From Armillaria gallica (taxonomy: Eukaryota > Basidiomycota > Agaricomycetes > Agaricales > Physalacriaceae): a DNA stretch of 64,000 bases. Position 1 is the first letter of the stretch. Every line of letters begins with the position of its first letter. The stretch lies in NCBI GenBank assembly GCA_037576215.1, contig JBANDB010000019.1, forward strand, positions 1,123,501 to 1,187,500, given 5' to 3'. The translations under genes were made by a program, and so were the position numbers. The notes beneath the pieces are model-generated. The model did not search any database. It was not told the origin of the DNA and worked only from the letters and a program-made list of their open reading frames with translations. Positions 25,009 through 37,769 of the stretch are shown here, piece by piece.

Positions 25009-28000
25009 TCAGAATGCTATTTCATGTGCATGATGGTCAGCATATTTATTTACAAAGAATGAAGGGAAAACATCTAAACTATCACTATGCTTCAACCTCT
25101 TAGGTATAAATTCCTCACCAGCAACCCCAATCAAGTGCGCTGCACGCACAATACAATCTAGATGAATTACGGACATAATCCGTTCTCCTGCAGCATCAAT
25201 GTCTGGGCGTACGACCCACATGCCAGTATCAGGGCAGGGTACGTCTCCAACAGGAGAGAACCACGTCACCAATGCGCAGGGATAGTAGATTCCATGATGT
25301 CGCAGACTGAAGAACAGCCGAACACGGGCAACATGAAGCGCTTGGAACCCTTCACCATCCTCCTCTGCCTCACAAAACACGCAATCGTAACGTGAGGAGC
25401 CCTTTCTCCATGATGTCATAGCACGTATACGCTCACGATACAGACCACCAATCCCCGACAAATCACTGGGGGCGTAGTACGTTGATATAGCTGAGGGATA
25501 TACAGTGATCTTTCCGTGGTATTTTGGGCATTGGTCCAGGTCAACATCCTCTGGGGCAACTTGTGGATTAATTGAAAGCTGCTCGTAGAGAAATCTTTGT
25601 ACGAGCTCTGGGAGACGTGGTAGGCTGAGACGTTGTGCTAACAAATGGATATTACGTGGTGCTTTTGATGCTAGCACTATGATGAAATGTCAGATGGGTA
25701 TTTTATCTTCCAGAAGAATGATAACGAACCTGGTGTCCGAGCTAGCTTCACTTCAGTGAGAATGCCTGGCGATTCGACAGCTCCACCGTCATCATTCTCA
25801 TTGATGCTGTCTGGTGTCGAAGCTTCTACATGAGATATGCCGAATATTGAGCCATCCAACATCCCTCGTACTTGAAAATCCACCCGCATTGCTGCTAATT
25901 TATCAAGTCGTTCGTTAATCAGCAGCATCTGGGCCAGAGCTTCAAACCGACTGGAACGCCGCCATGGCTCTTTGACTGCCTTGATATGCTTTGATTCCGT
26001 GATAGATGAACAAAGTCCATTCGGCACTCCAAACTCCTGGATGAGGTGACGGAAGTGGGAAAGGGCATGCTGGCGTGGAAGCGAAAATGCATCTGTACGT
26101 TTACCATCACCATGTACCTCATCTGTTCGGATCCCAAGAGTACGAAAGATCTCTCTTTCGCGATGAAAATTAGCCACGGAGGTATCAATTTTGATGAGAT
26201 CTTCTTCATCGATCACTGAGCGACGCACACGGTAGCAAAATTCCATGAATGCTGCTAGTGCTCGGACCATGGGTGGTGGTACATGGCCAGCAATAGCTGG
26301 GAGATAAACCTGTCAGAAAATGATAAGCCTTATAGTTCAGGAACAGCTTATATAGTACTGTACAAACCTTCATTAGTGCTTTAGAGTCATCGCCTGTCCA
26401 TTGCTTAAAGCCACGTCCCTCAGGAAATCGCCGTAAGCCAGGAAAAGGTGGTACAGCAGCAATGCTATAGATAAATGAGATCAGAGATTAATCGTTAATC
26501 ACATGGCTGAGTACATACCGGCGATCAATGTCTGCCAATATTTGTGCGGCTTCTTGTGGGGTATTAGCAGTCTTGATGTAGTCTTCAACCCATGTTACTA
26601 AATGATCTTTAAACGTTCCCTTGATGATTTGGTGAAGAAGGTCTGGCGACAGAAGTTCATGAATATCGGCTCAAGGGAACCCAGATGTGAATGGCTGCAA
26701 ATAATTGAACATGGACGGCAACAAGAAATTCAAAGAAAGAACTCATACCATTATTCCATCGATAATCCCATAATCATCCCACATCTCCTTTGAGGACATC
26801 GCACGAGCACAAGCGGCTGTGTGCTCATGTGTCCTTTGCCCACCAGGGCCATCTAAATTGTGATGTGAGGCAGTACACCTTTGATGTTGAGCCGTGGAGA
26901 CAGATAAGAAGTACACAAATGACATACCTTGGACACCAGCCTTGCACGATGCAGGCTAACAAGGCTTGCTCAGGGTAATCAGCAATATACGGTCCTAGTC
27001 CATATATAGTTTGACGGTAATGTCCATTGCGGTAGCGTAAAACCTCAGGGGTCTCCATACCAGGCCGCAAGGACTCGAATATTGCACAAAGTGAGCCATG
27101 GAAGATCTGACGACGAAAAGTCCAAAACTCAGGGCTGTCTTGATGCTCACGATCTGCTAACAAGAGAAAAAAGAGCAGTCAATATAACACATGCTTGAGT
27201 AAAGAGAAGACCGTAACACTTACTTTTAGGTACAGAGAGAAAGCCGAGAAGGGAAACTCCATTGTGATGTGCATGGCAGACATTATTATGGATCAGGCCA
27301 TTGGATGCATACAGTGGGTAATATTCGTTCTGTCCCGTAGCAACTGAGACAGTGGTTTTATCGCTACCAACAATAACGGGACAGTAGGTGATATCACTGA
27401 GACCGAGTTCATCTGAAATACGATCCTGTGAATGAAGATGCAAATCAGTAAAGCTGTGTAAAGTATGATAGATATAAAATAAGCATGTACTGCCTGCCGC
27501 CAAGCCCAATTACCTGACATGAAATCTTGATAACGACGTTTTCCTTGCCAGTCGGTAACACGTTTTGGTGAGAAGTCCATCTCATTAGCAAAGTCAGGGT
27601 TGGCTAGTTGAGTTTTGAGGACCTCGCAAGGGTCACGAAAGAAGACCTCATATTCTGTGGTCTTCCAAGATGGTGGTGACTCGGTTTCAATCTCGCCTTG
27701 ATAGGACACGGAAAATGATTGCCATGGGACACTGCCTATTGTTGTAGCATCAATGCTGCTGTACAGGTCATTGGAATTGACGAAAGGTGAGCTGTCCTGA
27801 TCATTCATCTTTGCAGACCATATCTGAAGAAGGTCATTAATCTGACTGGCAGGCATTTGATTGCACTGATATAGCAGATCAGCAAGCTCAAAGGAAGCGC
27901 GATCCTCAAAAGGTGTAAAGTCATCCGGAGGTCCATAAATAAACGGCGGTGGTGGGGTTCCATCCTGAAGAATATTACCCTCGCTATCACAGGGGTTCCC

Positions 28001-28369
28001 TGAAGACCACATAAGATCAAAACATAATGCCAAAATATTCCACGTACCATTAACAGCTGGGTGATACTCCACAGATTCCTGCATTTCATTGTCTTCTTCC
28101 TCAGCGTCATATAGAGGACTTCCTGCGGGACTTGGCATGTCAATATAGCCACTATTGTTAGTATGTCCGTGCTCCGATAGCTGTGATGGGCTCGCTGGTG
28201 TAAGCTGAGGATGAGAGCGGTGTGTTTGCACAGTGGGACCAAATAAGAGACTGCGAAATTTGCATGATGCCAGGTGAATGGAGACACCATTTGTGGATGA
28301 GAAGTAACATGGACAACCGAGTGCTTTGTTTTTGCATGGAATTGTCCTTTGTTTCAGTGTTCTTGGCAT
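25009..28369 (-). CDS. Plavaka transposase (multi-exon)
   Basis: Transposase of the Plavaka family, well known in agaricomycete genomes. The likely ATG is at 28369 (MPRTLKQRTIPCKNKALGC), opening a Cys/His-rich N-terminal segment. Family landmarks follow in order: DFMSGNWAWRQA (about 27520), PVIVGSDKTTVSVATGQNEY, NGVSLLGFLSVPK, FRRQIFHGSL and LRPGMETPEV, then YGLGPYIADYPEQ, then GPGGQRTHEHTAACARA, GFKQWTGDDSK (about 26400), MVRALAAFMEFCYRVRR, SLPRQHALSHFRHLIQEFG and CSSITESKHIKAVKEPWRR. The 222-codon C-terminal exon ends at 25009. Several introns interrupt it. I did not check every junction, so intactness is unknown. Confidence 0.85.
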
Positions 28370-28511
28370 AGCTGAGCAGATTGAGGAGGTTGGACGTCGG
28401 AGGATGAATCGCCGAGTCACGCTATTGGTTGGACTTTGTAAAAAAAAGTCAACTTGACGTGACACGGCGGCCCAACACCGTTATCTACTCACCTTTCCAT
28501 TGTCCACCTCT
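28370..28511. promoter_or_regulatory. Shared divergent promoter region of the Plavaka element
   Basis: This short gap lies between the likely ATG of the transposase (28369, minus) and the likely ATG of the accessory gene (28512, plus), so both transcripts must start in or near it. I see no clear TATA box. Confidence 0.4.
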
Positions 28512-31203
28512 ATGCCTCCTCGCTGTTCCAAAAAAACTCTTGACCTTCCTGCTACAATGGCACAAAAGCCCGTAGTTAAGAGGATGCAGCTGCGCAATAG
28601 TAACAAAGAGCGCCATCCTGGAACTGTTGATGACTGGAAGGATCCTGACGATGTTGAAACTCTTGGTGAAAAGATCAAAAAACGGGCGCAAAAAAAAGTT
28701 GATAGCGCTAAGCTACAGGTACAAAGGGACAAAGCCAAGGTAGATGTAGCTATTCTTGAGGATGCGCTTCGTTGGGAGGATGTGGCTCGAGACTTGACAG
28801 CAAATCACCCTGCTGGCGACAAAAAATGTGTTCCTTCAGCTAGGAACAAAGCAGGTCAGTTCAATGTTGGCATAGTGGGATATTATACTCACTCTTGTGC
28901 TACAGGCAACGACATTGATCCTCAGCCTGATGTCGTTGTTACCCTACTCTCATCAAACCAGACATCACAACCAGAGATTGCAGTGACTTCGACAGATAAG
29001 GAAATCCAAAAGCATACCAGTACTGCGCAACAAGGTTAGTAAATTCAATACTGTGAGATTCTACTACTCACAGTGGCCAAAAAGAAATTTCCCATGAGCA
29101 AGACCTCACGGTGCGTGCTGGTGGTGAGGAATCAGAAGAAGAGTCAGCTGAGCATGTACCTCATGGCGAATCTGGAGATCACGTTGATGCCACCAAGGTG
29201 GGGAAGCTGGTGACCAAATCAGGACCAAAGCCCAGGCTAGCAAAAGTCTCTGCACGCACCGCTATCGCCAATAGTCGATTCACCAATGAGGGTGTGGCCA
29301 CTCCCAAGCTTTCTTGGCCGACATCAGGACCTGACTCCAAAGCAGGAACTGCTACGGTGCCCAAGCATGTCCTGAAACATAAAAATCAAGTCATCGCTAA
29401 TGCAACAGAAGATGAAACCACCATGTATCTCTTATATCTTGTTTTTGTTGCAGCTTACTGATAGCCCCAATTTTTTAGCCTGCACTCTGATGATGAACCT
29501 ATTCCTCCTGAGATACAAGCACCACCTACGAAGAAGCAGAAAGTCAAGGCCAAGACTACAGATCAAGCCAAGACCTCAAAGCTTGCCGGTGAGTTAGCGA
29601 AAAACTGGGAGAAGAAGAAGAGTGGGGATGGGTCTCGCAATGCTGGAAAAAAAGGTACACATTCATGATGTCTTTAATCATTTACTGCTATGCTAATGCT
29701 TCTATACTACAGATACCATGAACGAAGAAAGTGACTCGCTTGTTCGAGCTGGTGGCATGGTCGAAGACAGCGAAGATATCAAGCCCGAATTTGTCAACAT
29801 TGTCAAGACCAAGGGAAACTCGATGGACCGCAAACCAGTGAGTGTGGTGGTATATCAACGGGGCTTGTACTCTTAGCTATAGACTAACCATTACATTCTA
29901 GGATGTCATTAAGATAGTCAAGAAAGAAGATCCACTGATCATGACTGCAACACAGGCATGAGGCGGCAAGAAGAAATGGACGACGAACCATTTGCCAGAT
30001 GGCACTCAGGATGCCTTCGGCAAGCGGATCGTTCCTTATCTTCGTGAGAAGGTGGGGTGATCAGTGACCCCCTGGGCCCCGCTATCTGTCAAGGATGTTC
30101 AGGAGGTGGTTGACCTTGAATTTGGAAGGACTGAATACTGCGTGGCAGAGAAGGGTGCATGGATGGGCCTGGTATGTTGCTCTTATCTTCTGGCCATACA
30201 TTAACACTTCATTTACTACCAGGCCAATTATCGTATCACCAATTTTCGGCACGACATTTGCGTAGAGGCAGAAAAGGCAGTTGAGGCCTTTATCGCAGAA
30301 CACACTGATCAGCTCTCGACACCCAAGCTCATTGGACAGTATATGGAATACCTCATCACGCCGACATCTCCAGGGAGAAACGTCGCTCTCAGCCCACCCT
30401 TTATGTGGAAAGTTTGGAAGAATGATGGGGCGAAGAGAAGGGTCAGTCCTCTTCTTCATGTGATTCATACTGACTCACCATGCGACTACTAGAGAATGTT
30501 TTGCCACGAGCTGATTATTCGTGTTATGGCTGAGGCTCATTTCATGGTGCTGGGACCCATGGACAATCTCTCAATAATTCCATACCCGAAAGGTGCACTG
30601 TTACTTACAGGGCAGGCAGTAAGAGAAATTTCTCTATTCGTGATCTATTATTGAACTGAATCAACGTCACCACAGGTTGAGCGCACAATTTCTATGTGGA
30701 CCACCGGTGTGTTTGTTAATACAGCCACTCCCACATTTTCGAGGCAAAATTTTGACGACATCACGGAGGAATTCACTCTCAACCCAGCGGAACGTGCCAA
30801 GTATGGCAAGGATGTCCGGAAAAAGACTGTCAAGACGAAGCGTGTATCAGTCTATCAAGCGACATTGGATTCATGGAGCGACGCTAAGTGGATCGAGCTG
30901 CTAACTGACATTAAGCAGGCTGTCGAGACCAGTACATCAAAGAAAAGGCGCCGGATGTCCGCACGGTCTACCTCACCAGACATCATTGAACAAGAGGAAG
31001 ACATCGTGTTCAGGTCTGATCCTCCTGATCCGGACTCAGACGAGGACTCGGGAGACTCTGGAGGGAGTATGGGCACTATGGATGAGTCGGCAGAGGAGGA
31101 TAATGTGGCAGGGAGCGTAACTGTCACGACGACGTCGATGCTGAGTGATGTTGATGGTACTGATGGACTGTCAGACTCCGAGTCTGTGATGGCTGTTGAT
31201 TAG
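28512..31203 (+). pseudogene. Plavaka-linked accessory gene, DUF6532-like, with in-frame stops
   Basis: A multi-exon gene starting at MPPRCSKKTLDLP with a basic, coiled-coil-like segment (ETLGEKIKKRAQKK). The later part resembles the basidiomycete DUF6532 family: DAFGKRIVPYLREKVG, PWAPLSVKDVQEVVDLEFG, ANYRITNFRHDI, then MWKVWKND, IIPYPKGALLLTGQAVERTI, MWTTGVF and FDDITEEFTLNPAERAKYGK. It ends in an acidic Ser/Asp-rich tail with a stop at 31203. DUF6532 function is unknown to me. TGA codons at 29959-29961 and 30058-30060 interrupt one otherwise continuous exon in frame. The location inside the transposon and the divergence from the transposase suggest it is part of the element. Confidence 0.65.
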
Positions 31204-31479
31204 TGGGAGGCTATCGCCGACGTTCGTGTATCCGGGTAGCATCGTTTCAGTGTAATTGCGGCATTTTATTTGTACTGGAACGTAGTAGGCTGTCAATTTA
31301 TCCCAATTTTCACACGAAATTTCTAGTCTTGAGTCAATCATATTCCTCTTATTCAAGACAAACCGCTCTCTAGAAAGCTGAGACAGGTCTCGGAAAGAAA
31401 ATGTACCTTACTTTGTAAAGACAATTGGTCTTTGGTCTTTCGCGTCTTTTTTGTCTTGCGCAAGACCCAAAAGACGGGA

Positions 31480-31507
31480 AAGACGTATTCTTGGTTTTCC
31501 TGATGCG
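31480..31507 (-). repeat. Plavaka terminal inverted repeat, right
   Basis: Ends CTGATGCG at 31500-31507; inverted partner of 24842-24869. Confidence 0.75.
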
Positions 31508-34073
31508 GTGGTGAGCGTATTGCAATGATGGTGATCGGAGGCAGAGTCGCGTCGGACCTTGAAAAGGGCTGATCCGCCACCACCTCCTTTGCGCCTCAAG
31601 GCCTCATCCTTCGCAAACAGTTTCCTACGACCACTTTCAAAGGGGATTATCTCGAAATCGCCTGCAATAACTGTACGAAAATACTGTGAACTGGGGGTTT
31701 TTTTTTCTTCAATAAAATCGGGTTTAAAACTTGTTTTATGCAAGTCTAATTGCCGTGAGCACATACAAGTCGGGGGCTTTATCTATTCCTGGCTCGAAGG
31801 ACCGGGATCCTCGTCAGAGACACTCAAACCTGGAAGTCGCAGTTCAGAGCGTCAGCAGCACCTGAGGTTTAACGCATCCTCCTTCCATGACACGGCCTAT
31901 CACACCGGTACGATCAGCACTCCTATCTTCAATGATTATAAGACCTGGGAAGAATGGAGCTTCCGTTTCATTGCTCTCACACTCTCCCCAGGTCTGTATT
32001 TCATTGTTTTTCTGTAGTTATCTCTCTCACACTCTCCCCAGATAGAGTGTTACGTCTCGAAGACTTCTTTGTGTACCCGCCCTCCCATACCCTTCTTCAG
32101 ACACTTGTCCTCCTGTACTTACCGCTTTAACTTCTTTTCCGACACAGTGGCACCTTTCCAAGTCCGAGCTTGGTTTTAATGTCTCCCTGTCTAGGCCTTT
32201 TGTTGAACTCATGTATTACATACTCGTACCTGTACTCGCGCAATAATCACTCACACTCGGGCCCTGTCGCTGATCTCAGGGCAGGGTCGCATCTCAGCTA
32301 ACCTCGCGTAAAACTGAGACCTTGTACTCACACAGACGAGCAAGGCAATTAGTAGACAATCTGAAAAATGCAAACTTCGGTCCGGCAGTGCTGGTGCCTG
32401 CTTAGTGTCTCTGTCTTCAGAAGTACTTCCTGCCCTGCGATACTTTCCGTACTAGTCGTTATGCCTTATGGTCAGTTGGAAAATACCCTTCACTTGAATT
32501 ACTACGTCAAGGGAAGGCTTCTGGATGTCCAATCTTCTAAGTGTTCTTCATCGGCCATCGGTCGACCTTCGGAGAACCGCTCATATACAGTACGAGTCTA
32601 TATTTTTGCGTCCACTCTTCCATTAGCAAGAAGCAGATCATTCCATGGAAGCGCAATAAAGTTGTGGTGACGCCCTCAGGCTCGAGGAGGACGTCACAGC
32701 ATTATTCGCCATTTCTTAGAAGTCTCGCATCGCTCTTCACCTCTGACGAATAGCTGACCCTTGTATCAGGTATTTCTGCCGATTTACGACCACCTCAATG
32801 ATACTAGTGCAGCTTCCGAAGAACTTGTCTCCTCGCAGAGAGAAACGTCTCGTGAAAAGCCCACGCCGACGAGTCGGTTTGTACCTCAAGCTCTTCGTAT
32901 ACAACAACAAGTGCTCGAAGAATAAGAATGAACGAAAGTGCTCATGGAGATAGCGCTCGACAGTAAGTGGTTCTCATTCCTGACTTGCTCATTGATCGTT
33001 ATGTTGCTACTGTGTAGGGAATTGGTCGCTAAATATTCAGCCCATGCTATAGCAAGGACAGTTTAGGTGGGTAGCGATGCTAGTACGAACCCCGGCCTTT
33101 ATATTGATCGCGACCATGATCAGTGCTACTGCAGAAATACGAGCTAAATGTCTCCTCGTCCTTCCTTGTCTACGAAGCACCAGGCGGCAACTGCTTTATT
33201 TTCACGAGGACTATTTCCCCCTCCATGTAGGTATGATACGATAGATGGAATATCCCTCCCGCCTTGCTCATGCCTAATGTTTCAGACTTCAGACATCGAT
33301 CTTTGTGTTTCCTTGGGCATCTAGGATGTGGGTACTATAATGTGTTGGCCTGTATTTTTGCTAATTCTTGTTTTTATCTCTGCCTAGATGCTAACAGACG
33401 GACGTTTAGAACCGCCCAAACGTTCAATTAATGCGATCATATATACTCCTAAGACGTTCATCCCGTATTGTCGTCACCTTCCTGTTCATTGTCGTTACGA
33501 AACTCGAAACTGATGGTATTGCGCCGTGATCTAGCCGTCTTTAAATTAACTGCTGCTACTTCGAAGGCACGCTGTGTTGGCTGCGGTGACAATTCGCAGG
33601 AATAGTCAGTACCCTTTCTATTTCACCTCCTTCGTCCTTCTAATATTCATTCCTGCAGAGTATGTTGCTATGTCCGCTATGCCCAGAATCACATCTTCTT
33701 GGTCGTCCACTACCTTCCCTCGTTTGCTAGCGCGGTCTATGCTGAACGGATCGAATGCGTTGTTCAGCGGCGCGCAATGCCATTCTTCTTGTTAACAAAT
33801 CCGTGGAACATGACAAATCGCGAAGACCGTCGGTGGACAAGGCTCTACATGGCGCATTATCAGTGGATGGAAACGACGATGAATACCCCGCAAGGCCGCA
33901 GCATCAGGACTTACTCTTTTCCACGGAACAAAGCCTTGCTACCGTCGAGTTCATGTCAGGGACGAAACTCGTGAATACAGGCATAAGTTATTGATTTCAT
34001 TACAATTCAACCCATGTCTCATTTACAATCTACATAGATTTTCACAGAATTTCCTGAGAACGAAGGAATACAA
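31508..34073. other. Interval without a supported gene
   Basis: A minus-strand frame (31764 to about 31510, containing DFEIIPFESGRRKLFAKDEA and a Gly run) looks more protein-like than its surroundings. It ends close to the Plavaka insertion and might be a host exon cut by it. It lacks a recognised domain. The rest holds only short frames. Confidence 0.35.
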
Positions 34074-35607
34074 TCATTGGTCCTGATACCAGATCTGTGC
34101 ACTCTTGTGTTTCCCTGCAACCACCGGCGTCTGACCATGCATCGTCGGCAACGCGCATATAAGATCAATATACGTCGATCTCCCACTAAAGTTGTCAGAC
34201 GTGAGGACGCGTAACAGCGATTCCGTGAAGACGCCCTGGAAGCCCTCCTCCCCCTGTGACTCCTTTGCGACCTGATGCTCCTGACACGCCGCCAAAACTA
34301 CGTGAGAGGACATATCCGGGCACCATTTCTCCGAATGCACAGACTGGTAGCCGGGAAATTGTCTTGAATTCTCATCTGCGATATTGAACATATGTTTTGG
34401 TGAACCGCCTGATAGGGGAGGGAGGGTACGGACCCCTTGGTCTGGAGCCCCGGAAGCAGTCTCAGTGTGAGAGCAGTCCAGTATGAAGGTGATATGATAG
34501 CCTTTCGCACAGGAGATATTTTGAAGAATCATATTAATCTCCCTGTCGCTAATGTCTGGGATATGCGAACCATTTCCTTCGGTGCGGTCGATGGGACAGA
34601 GTGCTTCAATGCTATCATTCACGTTGGAGCCATATCCCACGGTAGAGTATCCGGATCCGTGTCCAGAGAAATATATGATGATGTTATCACCGTTCTGGAT
34701 TTCTGCGTTATTCATCAGACCAACGAGGGTCTGGATGATATTGACGCGTGTAGGGATATGGTAGTTGTCTGATGATATGTGTTCCTTGGAACCCAATAGA
34801 CGCTGGATTCGGTGTTTCGGCATGCATAGGTTTTCCGTGAGATATCTTTCCATCTTTAATGCATCTCTAACGCAACCGCGTAGAGGATTGCGTTCATAGG
34901 CATCGATCCCAATAAGAACTGCCCAGAAGCAGGAGGTGTCAACGTGGTGTGCGCGTGGGGACTGAACCATGGGAGATCAATTTCAGTATCGATCATTCAA
35001 CATGAAGACGCACCTGTTCGAAATTAAAGTAGCGAGGCAGCTGGAAGGATGATACACGGACGCGTAGCTGGTACAGTGTGTAAAGATCTTTCAGCGCTGA
35101 TATGGTATTTTCATCTTTATCGGAGAAAGCCCTGGCTTTCGTCTCATCGAAAACTTCCACAGAGTCAATATCTCCGGTCATTCCATACTGATTTGCCAGT
35201 CGTGCCTCGAGCCCTTCGAGTGAGAGTATTTGTCTTCTGAGTCCTTCAATTTCCTCTCTTGCAGCAAGCTGGATAGAAATTTGAGCACAACTAAGAGACG
35301 GAGATATCGCAATAGTACGGACCGATATTCTGCTTTCGTTTGACGAATAAGATACTGCGATCAGGCGGTTTTTGCGACACTAGAGAATTGTTTAGTCGTG
35401 TACCAATGGGAGAGACAACGCAAAAATGATAAAGGAACGTACGGTGTGAATAATTCCACTCAACGTCTTCTTGAAGGCAAAACGAAGTGCGTTTAGCAGT
35501 ACCCAAGGCTGCAGAATTGACGAATGTTTCGGAAGGGCTGCTCTTGCTTCACCATCAAACTTTTCAATTGATGGAGCCGAAGTTCTAGTGCCAGTGGTGA
35601 GGATCAT
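34074..35607 (-). CDS. Metacaspase-like protein D with Ser at the catalytic position
   Basis: The best-preserved member of the C/D pair. The first exon begins around the ATG at 35607 (MILTTGTRTSAPSIEKFDG). After introns, the helical module reads REEIEGLRRQILSLEGLEA, then QYGMTGDIDSVEVFDETKA. A 52-nt intron (35013-34962, GTGCGT..CAG, same place and size as in copy C) precedes the caspase domain: SCFWAVLIGIDAY, YFSGHGSGYS (His kept), EALCPIDRT and PDISDREINMIL. The active-site motif reads FILDCSHTE: Ser replaces the nucleophilic Cys, and the following Gly is Glu. It ends HGQTPVVAGKHKSAQIWYQD with a stop at 34074. The caspase exon is open for 298 codons, so it seems maintained as a coding gene. 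It is probably non-proteolytic, acting as a decoy, scaffold or regulator (inference). Confidence 0.8.
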
Positions 35608-35655
35608 GCTTGAGTAAACTATGTCACAGAGCAGTCCTGCCTTATGAGCAAACAA

Positions 35656-37490
35656 TGGGGAATACAGACCGAGGAACCTTAGCTCTAGATTGCGCGCTTT
35701 CGTTACTTATAATCATACACAGGTCCACAGCTCGTAAACAGCTCCATTCAAGCGACGAGATATAAGGGTGCGGTTTCTCAAATGATTATGGCTCGGTGTT
35801 GAGATCATGCTGTTGTATTACAACACACTGGGACACTTGGCATGCTTTAATTTGTTAAGAGAGGGCAGAGTATCATAATATCATCTATACGTACAGCTTC
35901 TAATTCTATGCGGCCATTGACGGTATCGTAAACAGCATCCTGCACAGCACTCTACAGCCTATAAATTGACATATAACCATAGGCGCGAATACAAGCACCT
36001 TTGGGTGCCAGCCAATTGGACGGAACTTTCAGTAAGAATTGACGATTCTTGAGAGCATTTAAGCTGGTTGTTCTTCTCCGCACAGAAGACGTGGGGCGTA
36101 GGAGAGTTCGAGGTACTGTTGGAAGCATCAATTCAAACCGTGTCAATCTACGATCTCATCTCAAGTAATACTTACTACTTACATACAGTCAAATCAACCT
36201 CGTCAACGGTGGCTTGACGGTCGTCGGTGGCGAAAGGTGCGGATGCAATACTCTCTTCTAAGTTTTTTCAACTCTCTTCGATCATCGCTATATACGTAAA
36301 TCTCTGTCGGCAGTGTCACTCGACATGCAGGTGATCGTACATATGAGCAGGAGAAGATGGTGTGGTCGAACCCCAATCCAAATCTCAGCCCGGACCGCCT
36401 TGCCGTTACTTTTTCAAGCTCCGATGCACTTCTGCCTCGTGTCTTGTCATCGCCGCACTGCAACACGCACCACCCCATATCTTCTGGCTTGCCCGCTGAC
36501 GGACTAGTCGTTACTTATTGTTCAGCTCAGTGATCAGTTATCGTGAAAGAAGGCCCGAGCACCAACCGAGCACTTAGCTCTCCTGATGAACGAAGCATTC
36601 TGCAAGTCTCATTCACATGACGCTGCCAGAGGACACTACTTTATGGGACGGCAGACACTCCGCCATCTTTTCGTCACCTGGCGACCTTTATATAGATTTC
36701 GCGCGCTTATAGTCAGGTTGCTGTCTTATGGCGTGTCGTGGATCATCTTTAGCCCACGGTCGCATACACGCAGTGAGGGCTTCAAAAATACCTCGTTCAA
36801 TGGTTCAAGTAGAAGGGCAACTCACTTGCTTTATAGTCTGTACGTGTTTCCCGTAGTTTTGGAATGTATGTATTAATTGTATCGAAGATGGTGTTGTCGA
36901 CTTTCTGCTTGTACGCCCTATGTATCTCCCAACTTCTGTGATGTAGTCATTGCACGTCAATATTTTAATACGTGGGACTGACAGCTTGAATGGAAGCAGT
37001 GTTTGACACGGGGTGTAAAGCGCAATCAAGAAAATTCCATCAAGAGCGCTAGAAGCACTTATGGCGCCTATCTTAGCACCCGTTTGTTTGTTCGACAAGC
37101 GAATTACAGATAGGTTCTTCCTCGTATCAGGCAGCAGCTGCGATGCTTTCAGTGAGACTTTCTGCATCTGTAGCAAAGACCATATTCTTCGCGGTGCCTT
37201 CATTATATTTCGGCTGAGCATTTCAAGGAGTTAAACAGAAGAAAGCATATTGCCGCCACGAAAGTGATCACTGTCACTGCTTCTAGACCATATGTGCGGT
37301 CTACATGTGGTTCCAATACATTTCAGGCGCTTGTGAAGACAAGGTATCTTTATCTTTGCCCATTGAAAGCTTCGGCGGAGTATTGAGGTGCTCCGGGTGG
37401 AAGTAGTTCTACGACATTTAATTCACTCGTGAGATGGAATACACTGAAAGGTGTTCTTTATTATATGCTTATCTGAAACCTTACCAAATG
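35656..37490. other. Interval without a supported gene
   Basis: A 138-codon minus-strand frame (37221-36805) with basic and hydrophobic segments is the longest, with no domain I recognise. There is nothing else to call. Confidence 0.35.
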
Positions 37491-37769
37491 TCATATCACA
37501 ATTTTCGGATGTATCACTGGAAGGCCTGGGAAAGTTGTGGGAACAGTCATATCTTGAACTGCGGGGTGATCGGGTCTCACCACAGGACGCTCTGATTCCT
37601 CTTTGATGATGGTCGTCAAGCTCCCTGGAACCGAGAAGACACCAACGTGTTTATATTCTTCATATTTCTCCAACGCCACTCTCAAGTCTCCGTGTATGGG
37701 AGCAAATTTTATTTCAGCACATTTCCCCCTCCCTAGAGCGCTATACGATCCAAAGGAAATCGTCCTCAC
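37491..37769 (-). CDS. Hypothetical segment downstream of the decayed N-terminal module
   Basis: A 92-codon minus-strand frame (GDLRVALEKYEEYKHVGVF then SVPGSLTTIIKEESERPVV) has protein-like composition. It lies about 800 bp downstream of the N-module remnant on the same strand. I see no caspase motif in it, so it may be an unrelated gene fragment. No function assigned. Confidence 0.25.
   Translation of the reverse strand: MRTISFGSYSALGRGKCAEIKFAPIHGDLRVALEKYEEYKHVGVFSVPGSLTTIIKEESERPVVRPDHPAVQDMTVPTTFPGLPVIHPKIVI

Larger units (their letters stand above)
24842..31507. mobile_element. Plavaka-type (CACTA-related) DNA transposon, about 6.7 kb
   Basis: The ends form an imperfect 28-bp inverted repeat matching at 24 of 28 positions: 24842-24869 starts CGCATCAGCAAAACC and 31480-31507 is its complement with mismatches. 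Inside both ends are clusters of GGTCTT/AAGACC-type words (24870-24965 and 31410-31480), likely subterminal repeats. It carries two divergent genes, a Plavaka transposase on the minus strand and a DUF6532-like accessory gene on the plus strand. Their likely ATGs are about 140 bp apart (28369 and 28512). I could not identify a clean target duplication. Confidence 0.78.
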
